Under the pieces are notes generated by a model. The model did no database searches. It saw nothing but the letters and a program-made list of their open reading frames with translations, and was not told where the DNA came from. 64,000 nt of DNA. Source: Chloroflexota bacterium (lineage in GTDB: Bacteria > Chloroflexota > UBA6077 > JACCZL01). Location of the stretch: positions 1-64,000 of the forward strand of contig JAUJPG010000023.1 in NCBI GenBank assembly GCA_030447245.1, read 5' to 3'. This document shows, piece after piece, positions 8,927 through 18,024 of the stretch (its first letter is position 1; each line of letters begins with the position of its first letter). Made by a program: the position numbers and the translations under genes.

Positions 8927-9804
8927 GTGCGCGCCCCTCGCCCGCCGAACAGCCCACTCGGCCGCAGTATCAGCGTCAGCAACAGGATCAGGAAGACCAG
9001 GATCCGCCCGGAGTCAGCGCCGACGAACTGGATCCCGAGCGACTCGACAACGCCGAGCAGGAGTCCGCCCAGCAGGGCGCCCCGGATGTCGCCCAGCGTG
9101 CCGACGATCACGACCACGAACGCTATCAAGCCAAACTGGGCGCCGACGTACGGGTGGACCACAAAAAAGGGCATCAACAGCGTGCCCGCCGCCGCTGCCA
9201 GCGCCGAGGCCAGCCCGACTGCTACGCGGTAGACACGGTCAGGGTCGATCCCCACCAGCATCGCCGTGTCGCGATCCTGGGCGGCGGCGCGCATCGCCTG
9301 GCCGATGTCGGTCCTGGTCAAAAAGGTGAACAGCGCCCCGCTCAACGCCAGCGCGACCAGAAATGCGATCAGCCGCGGCCAGCTGATGAAGATCTCATTG
9401 GCGATGTTGATCGTCGCGTCGGTGTACGGCGTTCGCACCGTCCGAACATCGGCCCTGAAGAAGAGCAGGGCAAGGTTCGCCAACAGGATCCCGAGCGCAA
9501 AGGTCAGGAAGATCTGTGGTAGATCGCTCCCGCCGATGACCCGCCGAAATAGCACCTGCTGAACGCATGCCCCGAAGAGGAACATGAGCGGGACCGAGAT
9601 GAACAGCGAGACGTAGGGATCCAGCCCGAGCAGCTGCCACATCCAGAAGGTGGCGAACATCGCCACCATCAAGAATTCGCCGTGGGCGAAGTTCACGAAC
9701 TTGACCACGCCGAAGATCAGGCTGACCCCAATGCTCACGAGCCCGTAGATCCCGCCGATCAGCAGGCCATTGATGACCGCCTGGATGACGACCGTGGGGG
9801 TCAC
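8923..9804 (-). CDS. livH: Liv-type ABC transporter permease (LivH-like)
   Basis: 293-residue permease. The motif GLLIGGIYGLVSIGVSLIFG and then KFVNFAHGEFLM at the N-terminus is diagnostic for LivH. Other conserved parts are AAAQDRDTAMLVGID and GTLGDIRGALLGGLLLG. I use GTG at 9804, whose G is shared with the TAG stop of the binding-protein gene; the longer open frame upstream is antisense-like filler within livK. Confidence 0.92.
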   Translation of the reverse strand: MTPTVVIQAVINGLLIGGIYGLVSIGVSLIFGVVKFVNFAHGEFLMVAMFATFWMWQLLGLDPYVSLFISVPLMFLFGACVQQVLFRRVIGGSDLPQIFLTFALGILLANLALLFFRADVRTVRTPYTDATINIANEIFISWPRLIAFLVALALSGALFTFLTRTDIGQAMRAAAQDRDTAMLVGIDPDRVYRVAVGLASALAAAAGTLLMPFFVVHPYVGAQFGLIAFVVVIVGTLGDIRGALLGGLLLGVVESLGIQFVGADSGRILVFLILLLTLILRPSGLFGGRGART

Positions 9805-11123
9805 TAGACTGGCTTGACGATTGGCGCCTTGGCGACTTCCTTCGGGTACACCGTGACCAGGTCGCCGGCCTGCCACTGGACCCCGACTGGAAAGGCGCCG
9901 GAGTTCCAACCCCGCTCGTCGAACTCGACCTTGCCGTTCGGCATCGCCGCGCCAAAGCCTGTCGTGAGGCTGGTCTTCGCAAGCGCGTCGCGGACCGCTT
10001 CCGGGTCGGCCGATCCGGCGCGCTCGAGCGCGTCGGCGATGGTCCACATGAACACGTAGACCTCGCCGGCGTGCTCCTGGATGAACTCGCCGTGTCGCGC
10101 CTGGTAACGCTTGTCGATCTCCAGGGTGTCCGCGTTGAGGTCCTTGTTCCAGGAGCCAATGCTCAGCACGCCGTTCGCGTCGTCCCCGAAGTTCCTGCCG
10201 AACTCCGGAAACAGCGGGCCGGCCCCGCCGGCGATGATCGGGACCCTGACGTTCTGCTGTTTCAGCCCGCGGACAATCAGCGCAAAGTCGTTCGGATAGG
10301 AGATCGGGAACAGGACGCCCGGATTGCCGGACTTGATCTTGTTGATCAGCGGGCCGGCGTCGGTGAAGCTCTTCTCGTACGGTTCGAACAGCGTGACCTC
10401 GAGCCCCTGTTTCTGGGCCTCGTCCTGGACACCCTTTGACGTCGAGGAGCCGTACGCCGTGTTCTCGTACACCACGGCCACGCGCCGTTGGTCACCTGCT
10501 ACTTCCTGGGCCAGCTTGACCTGCGCTTCACCGAACTGCGAGGCGCGCGGAGCGACCTGGAAGATGTACTTGAAACCGCGCTCGATCAGCGGGTTGGTGA
10601 TCGAGCCCGTGACCATCGGCACCTTCTCGCGTTCGGTCACCTCGCTGGCGACGAGGCTGAGCGCACTGGCGTAGCAGCCGTTGACGGCGCTGCACTTCGT
10701 GCTGGTCAGGATCCGCTCCGTCTCGGTGCGGGTGACCTTGTCGTCAGAGCGCAAGTCCGAAGAAATCAGGTTGATCTTCGCCCCGCCGAGCGCCTTGATG
10801 CCGCCCGCGGCGTTGATGTCGTCGGCACCCAGCTTGGCGGCGATCAGGCAGGTCTCGCCGGGCCGGGCAAGGTCGCCGCTGAGCGGGAAGAGCGCGGCCA
10901 CGTTGACCTCGCCGACGGTCGCCTTGGCGGCAGGTGCCGACTGGGCTGGCTTGGCGGCGTCGGCCGGTTTTGCCTCGGTCGCCGGCTTGGCTGGCGCGGC
11001 AGTTGGGCTTGCGCCCGTGCCCGCCGATCCGCAGGCGCTGAGCAGCGGCAGGGCTGCGACGCCCGAGGCCAATCGGAGGAGGTGGCGGCGGCTCAGCCGC
11101 GGCGTGCGAGCAAGATCGTCCAT
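9804..11123 (-). CDS. livK: Liv-type ABC transporter substrate-binding lipoprotein
   Basis: 439 residues, periplasmic/extracellular solute-binding protein of Peripla_BP_6 type. The N-terminus has SRRHLLRLASG (Tat-like twin arginine) and the lipobox LLSAC, then an Ala/Lys/Pro linker of about 35 residues. The mature domain starts near VNVAALFPLSGDLARPGETC and contains the family features DDINAAGGIKALGG and AVVYENTAYGSS. It is the first gene of the five-gene importer operon. The ligand cannot be read from the sequence. Confidence 0.9.
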   Translation of the reverse strand: MDDLARTPRLSRRHLLRLASGVAALPLLSACGSAGTGASPTAAPAKPATEAKPADAAKPAQSAPAAKATVGEVNVAALFPLSGDLARPGETCLIAAKLGADDINAAGGIKALGGAKINLISSDLRSDDKVTRTETERILTSTKCSAVNGCYASALSLVASEVTEREKVPMVTGSITNPLIERGFKYIFQVAPRASQFGEAQVKLAQEVAGDQRRVAVVYENTAYGSSTSKGVQDEAQKQGLEVTLFEPYEKSFTDAGPLINKIKSGNPGVLFPISYPNDFALIVRGLKQQNVRVPIIAGGAGPLFPEFGRNFGDDANGVLSIGSWNKDLNADTLEIDKRYQARHGEFIQEHAGEVYVFMWTIADALERAGSADPEAVRDALAKTSLTTGFGAAMPNGKVEFDERGWNSGAFPVGVQWQAGDLVTVYPKEVAKAPIVKPV

Positions 11124-11292
11124 GATCCCCCCATGTCCGAGCGGGGCTGACCCGGTATGCCGAATGGCGAAACTATCCGGGTTCGCCCCGCGAGTCCCGC
11201 AACGCTACCTGATAGCGTGGCGGTTCGCGTGCCCGCTACTATGCTCCCCCGTCCGCTTTGTGTCAAGCCGAAGATCCGGTCAGGAGAGCGTG

Positions 11293-12930
11293 GTGCCAGC
11301 CAGCATCGTCGTCGACGCGGAAGCCGCCGCCCGTCTGGTTCCGAGCGGCGCCACGATCAGCGTGTCGTCGTCCTCTGGGGTGCTGTTGCCGGACGCGGTC
11401 CTGGCCGCGCTCGGCCGCCGCTTCGAGGATTCCGGCGAGCCGCGCGACTTGACCGTCGTCTTCCCAATCGCGATCGGCGACATGTTTGGCCAGCCCGGGA
11501 TCGACCACCTGGCTCGCCCTGGCATGCTCAAGCGGCTGATCGGCGGCTCGTATCCGTCAGGCCCCAGCTCGGCTGAGCCGCCCGCCGTGGTGGACCTGAT
11601 CTATCGCGACCAGATCGAGGCCTACAATCTACCCTCTGGCATGTTGATGCAGCTCCACCGCGAGATCGGCGGGGCGCGGCCCGGGGTCCTTACCAAGGTC
11701 GGGCTCGGCACGTTCGTCGACCCGCGTCAGCGCGGCGGCCGGATGAACGCCCGCACCACCGAAGATATCCTCGAGGTCGTCCGACTCCGCGACGCGGAGT
11801 GGCTGTTCCTGCCCAGCTTCCCGATCGACGTCGCGATCGTCCGCGGGACCACCGCCGACGAGGACGGCAACTTCCCGATCGACGTCGCGATCGTCCGCGG
11901 GACCACCGCCGACGAGGACGGCAACATGACGATGGAGCACGAAGCCGCGGTCCTCGGGGCTCACGTCCTGGCGCTCGCCGCGCGGAACAGCGGTGGCAAG
12001 GTGATCGCCCAGGTAAAGCGCGTCGCACGTCGCGGGTCCCTCGATCCCTACCGTGTCAGGATCCCGAGCGTGCTCGTCGATGCCGTTGTGGTCGACCCGA
12101 CCCAGCGCCAGGCGACGCTCACACCGTACGATCCGGCGCTGAGCGGTGAGGTACGCATGCCGCTCGAACTGATCTCATTGCCCGACTTTGGACCGGAGAA
12201 GGTGATTGCGCGGCGCGCGGCGCTCGAGCTCGCGGGTGGCCAGACGGTCGCGCTTGGCTTCGGCGTCTCGGCCTTGATTCCCCGGGTGCTGCTCGAGGAG
12301 GGCCAGCACGGCCAGGTGACATTTTGCATCGAGCAGGGCGCGGTCGGCGGCGTGCCGGCAATCGACTTCCAGTTCGGATGCAGCCTGAACCCTCAGGCGA
12401 TCGTCGACTCGCCATTCCAGTTCGACTTCTTCAACGGCGCCGGCTTCGACGTCGCGTTCCTGTCGTTCCTGCAGTACGACGCGGTCGGCAATGTCAACGT
12501 CAGCCTGCTCTCTTGGCGCCCTCATGTGACCGCCGGGATCGGGGGGTTCATGGACATTACCGCGCACGGCCGTCGCCTCGTGTTCTCAGGCTTCTTCCGC
12601 GCCGGCGGGCTCAGAGTCAACGTCCGTGACGGGCGGCTCGAGATCGAGCGGGAGGGCGCCCACGCCAAGCTCGTGGGCGCCGTGGACCAGATCACGTACA
12701 GCGGGCCGCGTGGGCGCGAGCGCGGAGCTGAGGTCACCCTCATCACCGAGCGCGGCGTGCTCCGCCAGCTCGACGGCGGGCTGACCCTGGTCGAAGTGGC
12801 GCCAGGGATCGACCCTGAGCGCGACGTCGTCCGCCAGGCCGAGCTGCCGATCCGCGTCAGCCCCGACCTCACGCTGATGGACCCGCGCCTCTTCCGCCCC
12901 GAGCCGATCGGGCTGCTCCTGGCCCGGTGA
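11293..12930 (+). CDS. Acyl-CoA:carboxylate CoA-transferase with internal tandem duplication
   Basis: Paralogue of the gene at 2031-3611, similar along its whole length. The catalytic Glu is in FCIEQGAVGGVPAIDFQFG. GTG at 11293 is preceded by AGGAG with good spacing; GTG at 11290 is possible. At about residues 176-211 an 18-residue segment, FPIDVAIVRGTTADEDGN, is present twice in a row without loss of frame; the paralogue has it once. Removing one copy gives the same length as the paralogue. Whether the protein is active with the insert is unclear. It is divergent from livK and followed by a crotonase 15 bases later. Confidence 0.88.
   Translation: MPASIVVDAEAAARLVPSGATISVSSSSGVLLPDAVLAALGRRFEDSGEPRDLTVVFPIAIGDMFGQPGIDHLARPGMLKRLIGGSYPSGPSSAEPPAVVDLIYRDQIEAYNLPSGMLMQLHREIGGARPGVLTKVGLGTFVDPRQRGGRMNARTTEDILEVVRLRDAEWLFLPSFPIDVAIVRGTTADEDGNFPIDVAIVRGTTADEDGNMTMEHEAAVLGAHVLALAARNSGGKVIAQVKRVARRGSLDPYRVRIPSVLVDAVVVDPTQRQATLTPYDPALSGEVRMPLELISLPDFGPEKVIARRAALELAGGQTVALGFGVSALIPRVLLEEGQHGQVTFCIEQGAVGGVPAIDFQFGCSLNPQAIVDSPFQFDFFNGAGFDVAFLSFLQYDAVGNVNVSLLSWRPHVTAGIGGFMDITAHGRRLVFSGFFRAGGLRVNVRDGRLEIEREGAHAKLVGAVDQITYSGPRGRERGAEVTLITERGVLRQLDGGLTLVEVAPGIDPERDVVRQAELPIRVSPDLTLMDPRLFRPEPIGLLLAR
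11818..11925 (+). repeat. Perfect 54-base in-frame tandem duplication
   Basis: Units 11818-11871 and 11872-11925 are identical, each encoding FPIDVAIVRGTTADEDGN. The identity at every third base means the event is very recent or an assembly product. It lies inside the CoA-transferase gene. Confidence 0.95.
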
Positions 12931-12945
12931 CCTGAAGGAGAGAAC

Positions 12946-13725
12946 GTGAGTGAGGCTCACCTGGTTCGACTGGAGCGGCGCGGTGCCGTGGCCCTGGTCA
13001 CCCTGGATAATCCCCCACTGAACCTGCTCAGCAGTGCTGTCAAGCGCGCTCTTGGGCAGGCGTTCGCGGAGATCGGCTCAGACGATGGACTCCGCGCGGT
13101 CGTCCTGACCGGTGCTGGACCGCGCGCCTTTTCGGCCGGGTCGGACATTCGCGAGTTCCCGGACGATGAGCAGCGGGGTCGGACGATGTCGCGTCTGGAG
13201 CACGACGTGTACGACCGGGTCGATCACTTTCCGCGGCCGGTTCTGGCTGCGCTGGACGCGGCCGCGTTTGGCGGCGGCCTGGAGCTGGCGATGGCCTGCG
13301 ACGCGCGGATCGCTGCCGACGACACGCGGCTCGGCTTGCCAGAAGTCAAGCTCGGCGTGTTCCCCTCGGGAGGGGGGACTCAGCGGCTCCCGCGGCTGAT
13401 TGGTGAGGGCCGCGCCAAGCTGATGATGTTCCTGGGTGAAACCATCTCGGCGTCCGAGGCCGCTCAGATCGGGCTGGTGGAACGCGTCGTTCCGCCGGGC
13501 CAGGCGCTGCCGGTCGCGCTTGAGCTGGCGACCCGGATCTCGGCACAGCCGGCCGCCGCGCTTCGAGCCATCAACGAGGCAGTCGACGTGGGCCTGGCGG
13601 AGGGGAGGGAGGCGGGATTCAAGCGCGAGGAAGAACTGATCGTTCGCGTGTTCCTGACCGACGATGCGCGCGAAGGCGTCGCGGCGTTCCTCGACAGGCG
13701 CGATCCGCGCTTTACCCATCGCTAA
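12946..13725 (+). CDS. Enoyl-CoA hydratase/isomerase family protein
   Basis: 259-residue crotonase. The oxyanion-hole segments AFSAGSDIREF and AFGGGLELAMACDARI are present. Both glutamates used by true enoyl-CoA hydratases seem to be kept, in GGGLELA and in LPEVKLGVFPSGGGTQRL, so hydratase activity is likely. GTG at 12946 has an AAGGAG site at 12935. It probably shares an operon with the CoA-transferase upstream. Confidence 0.88.
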   Translation: MSEAHLVRLERRGAVALVTLDNPPLNLLSSAVKRALGQAFAEIGSDDGLRAVVLTGAGPRAFSAGSDIREFPDDEQRGRTMSRLEHDVYDRVDHFPRPVLAALDAAAFGGGLELAMACDARIAADDTRLGLPEVKLGVFPSGGGTQRLPRLIGEGRAKLMMFLGETISASEAAQIGLVERVVPPGQALPVALELATRISAQPAAALRAINEAVDVGLAEGREAGFKREEELIVRVFLTDDAREGVAAFLDRRDPRFTHR

Positions 13726-13768
13726 CGCGGCGTCTATCATCGCAGCAGGACGTGGCAGAGGGGGACGC

Positions 13769-14212
13769 ATGATCCAGCAGGCCTCGGCAGAGACGGCGAC
13801 GTCGCGGGGGATGGCCCCAATCGGCACCAAGGTGCGCTTCTCGAAGACCATCGGCGAGAGCGACATCTACCTGTTTGCCGGGATCACCGGCGACCTCAGC
13901 CCGAACCACGTCAACGACGCGTACATGCAGAAGACGCGCTACGGGAAGATCATCGCCCACGGCGTGCTGCTGCTCGGCTTCATGTCGACCTGTTCGACCA
14001 AGGTCATCGAACAGGTCGAGCGGCCGGCTGTCTCCTACGGGTACGACCGCGTGCGGTTCATACGACCTGTCTTCGTCGGCGATACCATCACTGTCGACTA
14101 CGAAGTCACCGACGCGGAGCCGGACAACGACCGCACGTTCGCAAAGGTCCAGGTGGCCAACCAGCACGGCGAGGTTGTCGCCGCTGCGACCCACATTCTG
14201 AAGTACGTGTAA
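13769..14212 (+). CDS. MaoC-like dehydratase
   Basis: 147-residue hotdog-fold (R)-specific enoyl-CoA hydratase type. The hydratase-2 motif is clear: FAGITGDLSPNHVNDAY with the catalytic Asp and His, followed by the AHGVLLLGFMS helix. Members of this group hydrate enoyl-CoA to (R)-3-hydroxyacyl-CoA. ATG at 13769 follows GAGGGGGA. The gene sits between crotonase and acyl-CoA dehydrogenase genes on the same strand and fits a CoA-ester degradation operon. Confidence 0.87.
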   Translation: MIQQASAETATSRGMAPIGTKVRFSKTIGESDIYLFAGITGDLSPNHVNDAYMQKTRYGKIIAHGVLLLGFMSTCSTKVIEQVERPAVSYGYDRVRFIRPVFVGDTITVDYEVTDAEPDNDRTFAKVQVANQHGEVVAAATHILKYV

Positions 14213-14304
14213 GGACCATCCGCCACGGGGCGGCTCGGCAACGCCTCCGGGGAGAGGATCGGCGCCTGCTTCGCTCCAGCATTCGTGAGTTCGCGCGGCG
14301 GGTC

Positions 14305-15381
14305 GTGGCACCGCGCGCCGCCCAGATCGACCGCGACGATGTGTTCCCCTGGGACCTCTACCGCCAGGTCGGCGAGCTTGGTATCCTCGGGATGACTCTG
14401 CCGCGCGAGTACGGCGGCGAGGGGGCAGACAACGTCTCGCTCTGCGTCGCTATCGAGGAGCTGGCCGCTGCGAGCGCAACCCTCGCCAACGCCGCGCTGC
14501 TCGCCAAGATCCAGGGCGATTTGCTGCTCCGCAATTGCGACGACGCCCAGAGGCGTCGCTGGCTGCCACCCCTGGCCAGCGGTGAGCAGATTTGCCTGAT
14601 CGCCGCGACGGAGCCCGGAACCGGCTCGGACGTCGCGGCGATCCAGACGAGCGCTGTCCGGCGTGACGGGGGCTACGTCCTGAATGGCGAAAAGGTGTAC
14701 ATCACCGCCGGGCTGGTCGGCGCGTTCGCCGTCGTCCTGGCCAAGACCGACCCGACGGCCAGGCACCGCGGGCTGAGCGCGTTTATCGTCGAGGCGGATC
14801 GCCATGGCTACAGCGCCGAGAAGTCGGACGATTTCATGGGCCTGCGCGGGTTGGCCACGTCGTCGCTCCGCTTTCAGGATTGCTGGGTACCGGCGGAGAA
14901 CCTGATCGGCGCGGAGAACGGTGCATTCGACGCGGCGATGCACTCGTTCAACACGGGGAGGATCTTCATCGCCACCCTGGCGCTGGGGATCGCCCGTGGT
15001 GCGTTCGACGAATCCCGCAAGTACGCCGAGCACCGCCAGGCCTTCGGCCAGCCGATCGCCGACTTCCAGGGCGTCCAGTTTATGCTCGCCGATATGGCAA
15101 CCGAGATCGACGCCGCGCGTCTGCTGATCCACCGCGCTGCCCGCCTGAAGGACGAGTCCACCGACTTTGTCAAGGAGGCGTCGATGGCCAAGCTGTTCGC
15201 CTCCGACATGGCACAGCGAGCAACCACCAACGCCGTTCAGATCCACGGCGGCTATGGCTACACCAAGGCCGCCGCTGTCGAGCGGATGTACCGCGACGCC
15301 AAGCTCACCCAGATCTACGAGGGCACCAACCAGATCCAGCGCGTCATCATCGCCAGGGCCCTGCGCAAGGAGCCGGTGTAG
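14305..15381 (+). CDS. Acyl-CoA dehydrogenase (start uncertain)
   Basis: FAD enzyme that makes the alpha-beta double bond of acyl-CoA. Motifs: CLIAATEPGTGSDVAAI, GEKVYITAG, the RQAFGQPIADFQ helix, and QIHGGYGYTKAAAVERMYRDA followed by QIYEGTNQIQ, in which the catalytic Glu is present. GTG at 14305 would cut into the normal N-terminal helix: residues encoded from about 14254 (EDRRLLRSSIREFARRVV) match the family, but there is no ATG, GTG or TTG in frame before them. A small indel near 14220-14250 is likely. The protein would then be about 375 residues. Confidence 0.88.
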   Translation: MAPRAAQIDRDDVFPWDLYRQVGELGILGMTLPREYGGEGADNVSLCVAIEELAAASATLANAALLAKIQGDLLLRNCDDAQRRRWLPPLASGEQICLIAATEPGTGSDVAAIQTSAVRRDGGYVLNGEKVYITAGLVGAFAVVLAKTDPTARHRGLSAFIVEADRHGYSAEKSDDFMGLRGLATSSLRFQDCWVPAENLIGAENGAFDAAMHSFNTGRIFIATLALGIARGAFDESRKYAEHRQAFGQPIADFQGVQFMLADMATEIDAARLLIHRAARLKDESTDFVKEASMAKLFASDMAQRATTNAVQIHGGYGYTKAAAVERMYRDAKLTQIYEGTNQIQRVIIARALRKEPV

Positions 15382-15502
15382 TGGCCGGTCATGCCCGGGG
15401 AGTGTGGGAGGGCCATGGAGGCCACTCGCCGACCGCCCCTGTGACAAGCGCCTACCCCCGACAGCTTGGGGGGGTGTCGGTCGCCCCGACCCGACGTCCC
15501 TC

Positions 15503-17200
15503 GTGAAGATCGACCCGCTCCAGGCGACGCTCGGCGACATGTTGAATGCGTGTACCGAGGAGCACGCGAACCAGACCGCGGTCATCTTCAAGCAGCGAGC
15601 GCTTACGTTCGGCGAGCTGTGGTCCGAGGCAAGCCGGCTCGCCGGCGGGCTCTCTCAGCTCGGTTTGCGCAAGGGCGAGCACCTGGCCGTCTGGCTGCCG
15701 AGTAGCATCGAGTGGGTGCTGCTCGAGATCGCGGCCGCTCGCCTGGGTTTGGTGATCGTCCCGATCAGCACCCGCTACAAGCTGCAAGAAGCCGCGTACA
15801 TCCTCAATCAATCGGACGCCGCCGCGCTGATCCTGCCCGATCGCTTCCTGGACGTCGACTTCCTGGGTCGTCTAGACCAGTTGGCGGGTGGCCGCTTCGT
15901 GGGTCCCGGCGTGCCGAGCTTCCCGCGCCTGCGCCACGTGATCGTCCAGGGTCAGCGGGTCCCGCCTGGCGCGCTCCCGTTTGTCGAGCCAGCCAGCGGT
16001 GCGCCACTCGAAGCGGGTCGTCGTCCATCACCGGACGATCCCCTCTTTATTCTCTACACCTCTGGAACGACCGGCTTTCCCAAGGGCGCCATGCTCAGTC
16101 ACCGGAACGTCGTCTACAACGCGTTCCACATGGCCGAACGGATGCGACTCGGGCCAGGAGACCGGCTCCTGCTCATGCCGCCGCTTTTCCACGTCTTCGG
16201 CTGCGTGAACGGTGTCGTCGGCGCGTTCTCCCACGCTGCGAGCATCGTCATCCAGGAGACGTTCGAGCCCGCCGCCGCGCTCCAGCTCCTCGAACACCAC
16301 GACTGCTCTGCCCTGTACGGGACGGCCACGATGTTCCAGATGCTGCTACAGGACCCCACCCTCGCGACGACCCGCCGGCCACGGCTGAGGACCGGCATGA
16401 TCGGCAGCATGCCCGTGCCAGACACCGTCATGCGCGGCATCGTCGAGCGGCTCGGCGCGCGGGAGATCTGCAACTCGTACGGCCAGACCGAGGCGTCGGT
16501 TAGCCTGCTCACCCGTGCCGAAGACGGGCTGGACGTCCTGCTGCGGGGCGTCGGGCCGCCGATCCCGGGCGTCGAAGTGCAGGTGGTCGACCCGCGGGGC
16601 GCGCGGGTCGCCGAGGGCGAGGACGGCGAGATCTGCGTGCGCGGTCCGCACCTGATGATTGGCTACTACAACATGCGTGAGAAAACCGCCGAGGCCGTCG
16701 ACGCCGATGGCTGGCTCCACTCCGGTGACCTCGGGCGGATGGTTGGTGCGGGGCTGTACCAGATCACCGGACGAATCAAGGACATGTACATCAGCGGCGG
16801 CCTGAAGGTGTACCCTGCCGAGGTGGAGAACGTCTTGTACCAGCACCCGGCCGTCCTGGAGGCGGCGATCGTCGGGATGCCAGACGGTCGCCTCGGCGAG
16901 GTCGGCTGCGCCTTCGTCCGACTGCGTCCGGGTTCAAACGCCGAGCCCGACGACCTGCAAGCGTGGGTCCGTCAGCACCTGGCCGGCTACAAGGTTCCCC
17001 GTGCCGTCCGCTTCGTCGAGACCTTCCCGACGACAGCGAACGGAAAAGTCCAGAAGTTCCGCCTGCGCGAGGAGGCCAGTCGATTGCCGCTCGGGGATGA
17101 AGCCGTGCACCGTTGTCCAGGCACCGCCACTGACACCGAGGCGGCGCCCGCCGACGAGGGCGGTGTCCGGGCAGGGACATTCGGAGTTGACGCTCGATGA
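15503..17200 (+). CDS. AMP-forming acyl-CoA synthetase
   Basis: 565 residues. Activates a carboxylic acid with ATP and CoA. P-loop FILYTSGTTGFPKGAMLSH, then YGQTEAS, the GWLHSGDLG and ITGRIKDMYISGG hinge motifs, and the conserved C-terminal lysine in TANGKVQKF. About 40 C-terminal residues past that lysine are not typical and may be harmless extension. GTG at 15503 (MKIDPLQATLGDML) gives the expected N-terminus. The stop overlaps the next ATG by four bases. The substrate is not evident; fatty or aromatic acids are both possible. Confidence 0.9.
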   Translation: MKIDPLQATLGDMLNACTEEHANQTAVIFKQRALTFGELWSEASRLAGGLSQLGLRKGEHLAVWLPSSIEWVLLEIAAARLGLVIVPISTRYKLQEAAYILNQSDAAALILPDRFLDVDFLGRLDQLAGGRFVGPGVPSFPRLRHVIVQGQRVPPGALPFVEPASGAPLEAGRRPSPDDPLFILYTSGTTGFPKGAMLSHRNVVYNAFHMAERMRLGPGDRLLLMPPLFHVFGCVNGVVGAFSHAASIVIQETFEPAAALQLLEHHDCSALYGTATMFQMLLQDPTLATTRRPRLRTGMIGSMPVPDTVMRGIVERLGAREICNSYGQTEASVSLLTRAEDGLDVLLRGVGPPIPGVEVQVVDPRGARVAEGEDGEICVRGPHLMIGYYNMREKTAEAVDADGWLHSGDLGRMVGAGLYQITGRIKDMYISGGLKVYPAEVENVLYQHPAVLEAAIVGMPDGRLGEVGCAFVRLRPGSNAEPDDLQAWVRQHLAGYKVPRAVRFVETFPTTANGKVQKFRLREEASRLPLGDEAVHRCPGTATDTEAAPADEGGVRAGTFGVDAR

Positions 17201-18015
17201 CGGCGTCCGGGATGCGGACCGGCGTCGACGAGCCATTCGATCCTTCCTGGTTCCGCCTCGACGGCCGCACGGCGCTGGTCACGGGTGGTGGGCGCGGGAT
17301 CGGCAACGCCATCGCCCACGGGCTCGCCAGATCCGGTGCGCGGGTGGGGATCGTCGACCTGAACCAGGGGAGCGCGGGAGCGGCCGCCGAAACGATCCGA
17401 GCGAGTGGTGGCGCGGCGCTCGGCCTGGATGCCGACGTCCGCGACCCCGCACAAATTTCGGCGGCGCTCAAAGAGATCCAGGCGGATTTGGGGCCGGTTC
17501 AGGTGCTGATCAACAATGCGGGCATCGCGATCCGCAAGCCGCTCCTGGACATGGCCGAGCGGGAGATTCGCGACCTGATCGACACGAACCTGCTTGGGAT
17601 GATTCACTGCGCGCGGGCGGTCGGACCCGGGATGGCCCAGGCCGGATACGGGCGGATCGTCAACGTCGCCTCGATCTCGGCGATTCATGGCATGGTTACC
17701 CGCGTCGTCTACTGCGCCACGAAGGGTGGAGTCGACGCGTTCACCCGCGCGCTGGCCGTCGAGCGGGCGCCCGCAGGCATCACGGTCAACGCCATCGGCC
17801 CGGGCATCATCGCCACACCGTTGCTGGCCGCGTACCTGGAGCAGCATCCAGACAAACGCCGCCGCGCGGAGACCGAGGTGCCGCTCGGCCGGATCGGCGT
17901 GCCGGATGACCTCGTGGGCGCCACCCTCTTCCTGGCATCCGAGGCCGCGCGCTACATGACCGGCCAGACAATCTACGTCGACGGCGGCCTGGTTGCCGGC
18001 GACTCCTGGTGGTAA
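17197..18015 (+). CDS. SDR family oxidoreductase (FabG-like)
   Basis: 272-residue short-chain dehydrogenase. Cofactor loop TGGGRGIGNAIA, NNAG, catalytic Ser in NVASISAIHGM, and the YxxxK motif YCATK are all present. The C-terminus MTGQTIYVDGG is typical of FabG-like enzymes. It is translationally coupled (ATGA) to the CoA ligase, so a 3-hydroxyacyl-CoA or related substrate is plausible. It ends ten bases from the convergent dehydroquinase gene. Confidence 0.87.
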   Translation: MTASGMRTGVDEPFDPSWFRLDGRTALVTGGGRGIGNAIAHGLARSGARVGIVDLNQGSAGAAAETIRASGGAALGLDADVRDPAQISAALKEIQADLGPVQVLINNAGIAIRKPLLDMAEREIRDLIDTNLLGMIHCARAVGPGMAQAGYGRIVNVASISAIHGMVTRVVYCATKGGVDAFTRALAVERAPAGITVNAIGPGIIATPLLAAYLEQHPDKRRRAETEVPLGRIGVPDDLVGATLFLASEAARYMTGQTIYVDGGLVAGDSWW

Positions 18016-18024
18016 GCGGCCCGG

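Noticed and set aside
10681-11289. N-terminal extension of the CoA-transferase frame
   Set aside because: Antisense to the livK gene; the ribosome site at 11282 and the paralogue's length fix the start near 11293.
14098-15591. 497-codon open frame on the minus strand
   Set aside because: It runs antisense to the acyl-CoA dehydrogenase, has no recognisable motif, and arises because third-position GC leaves few stops.
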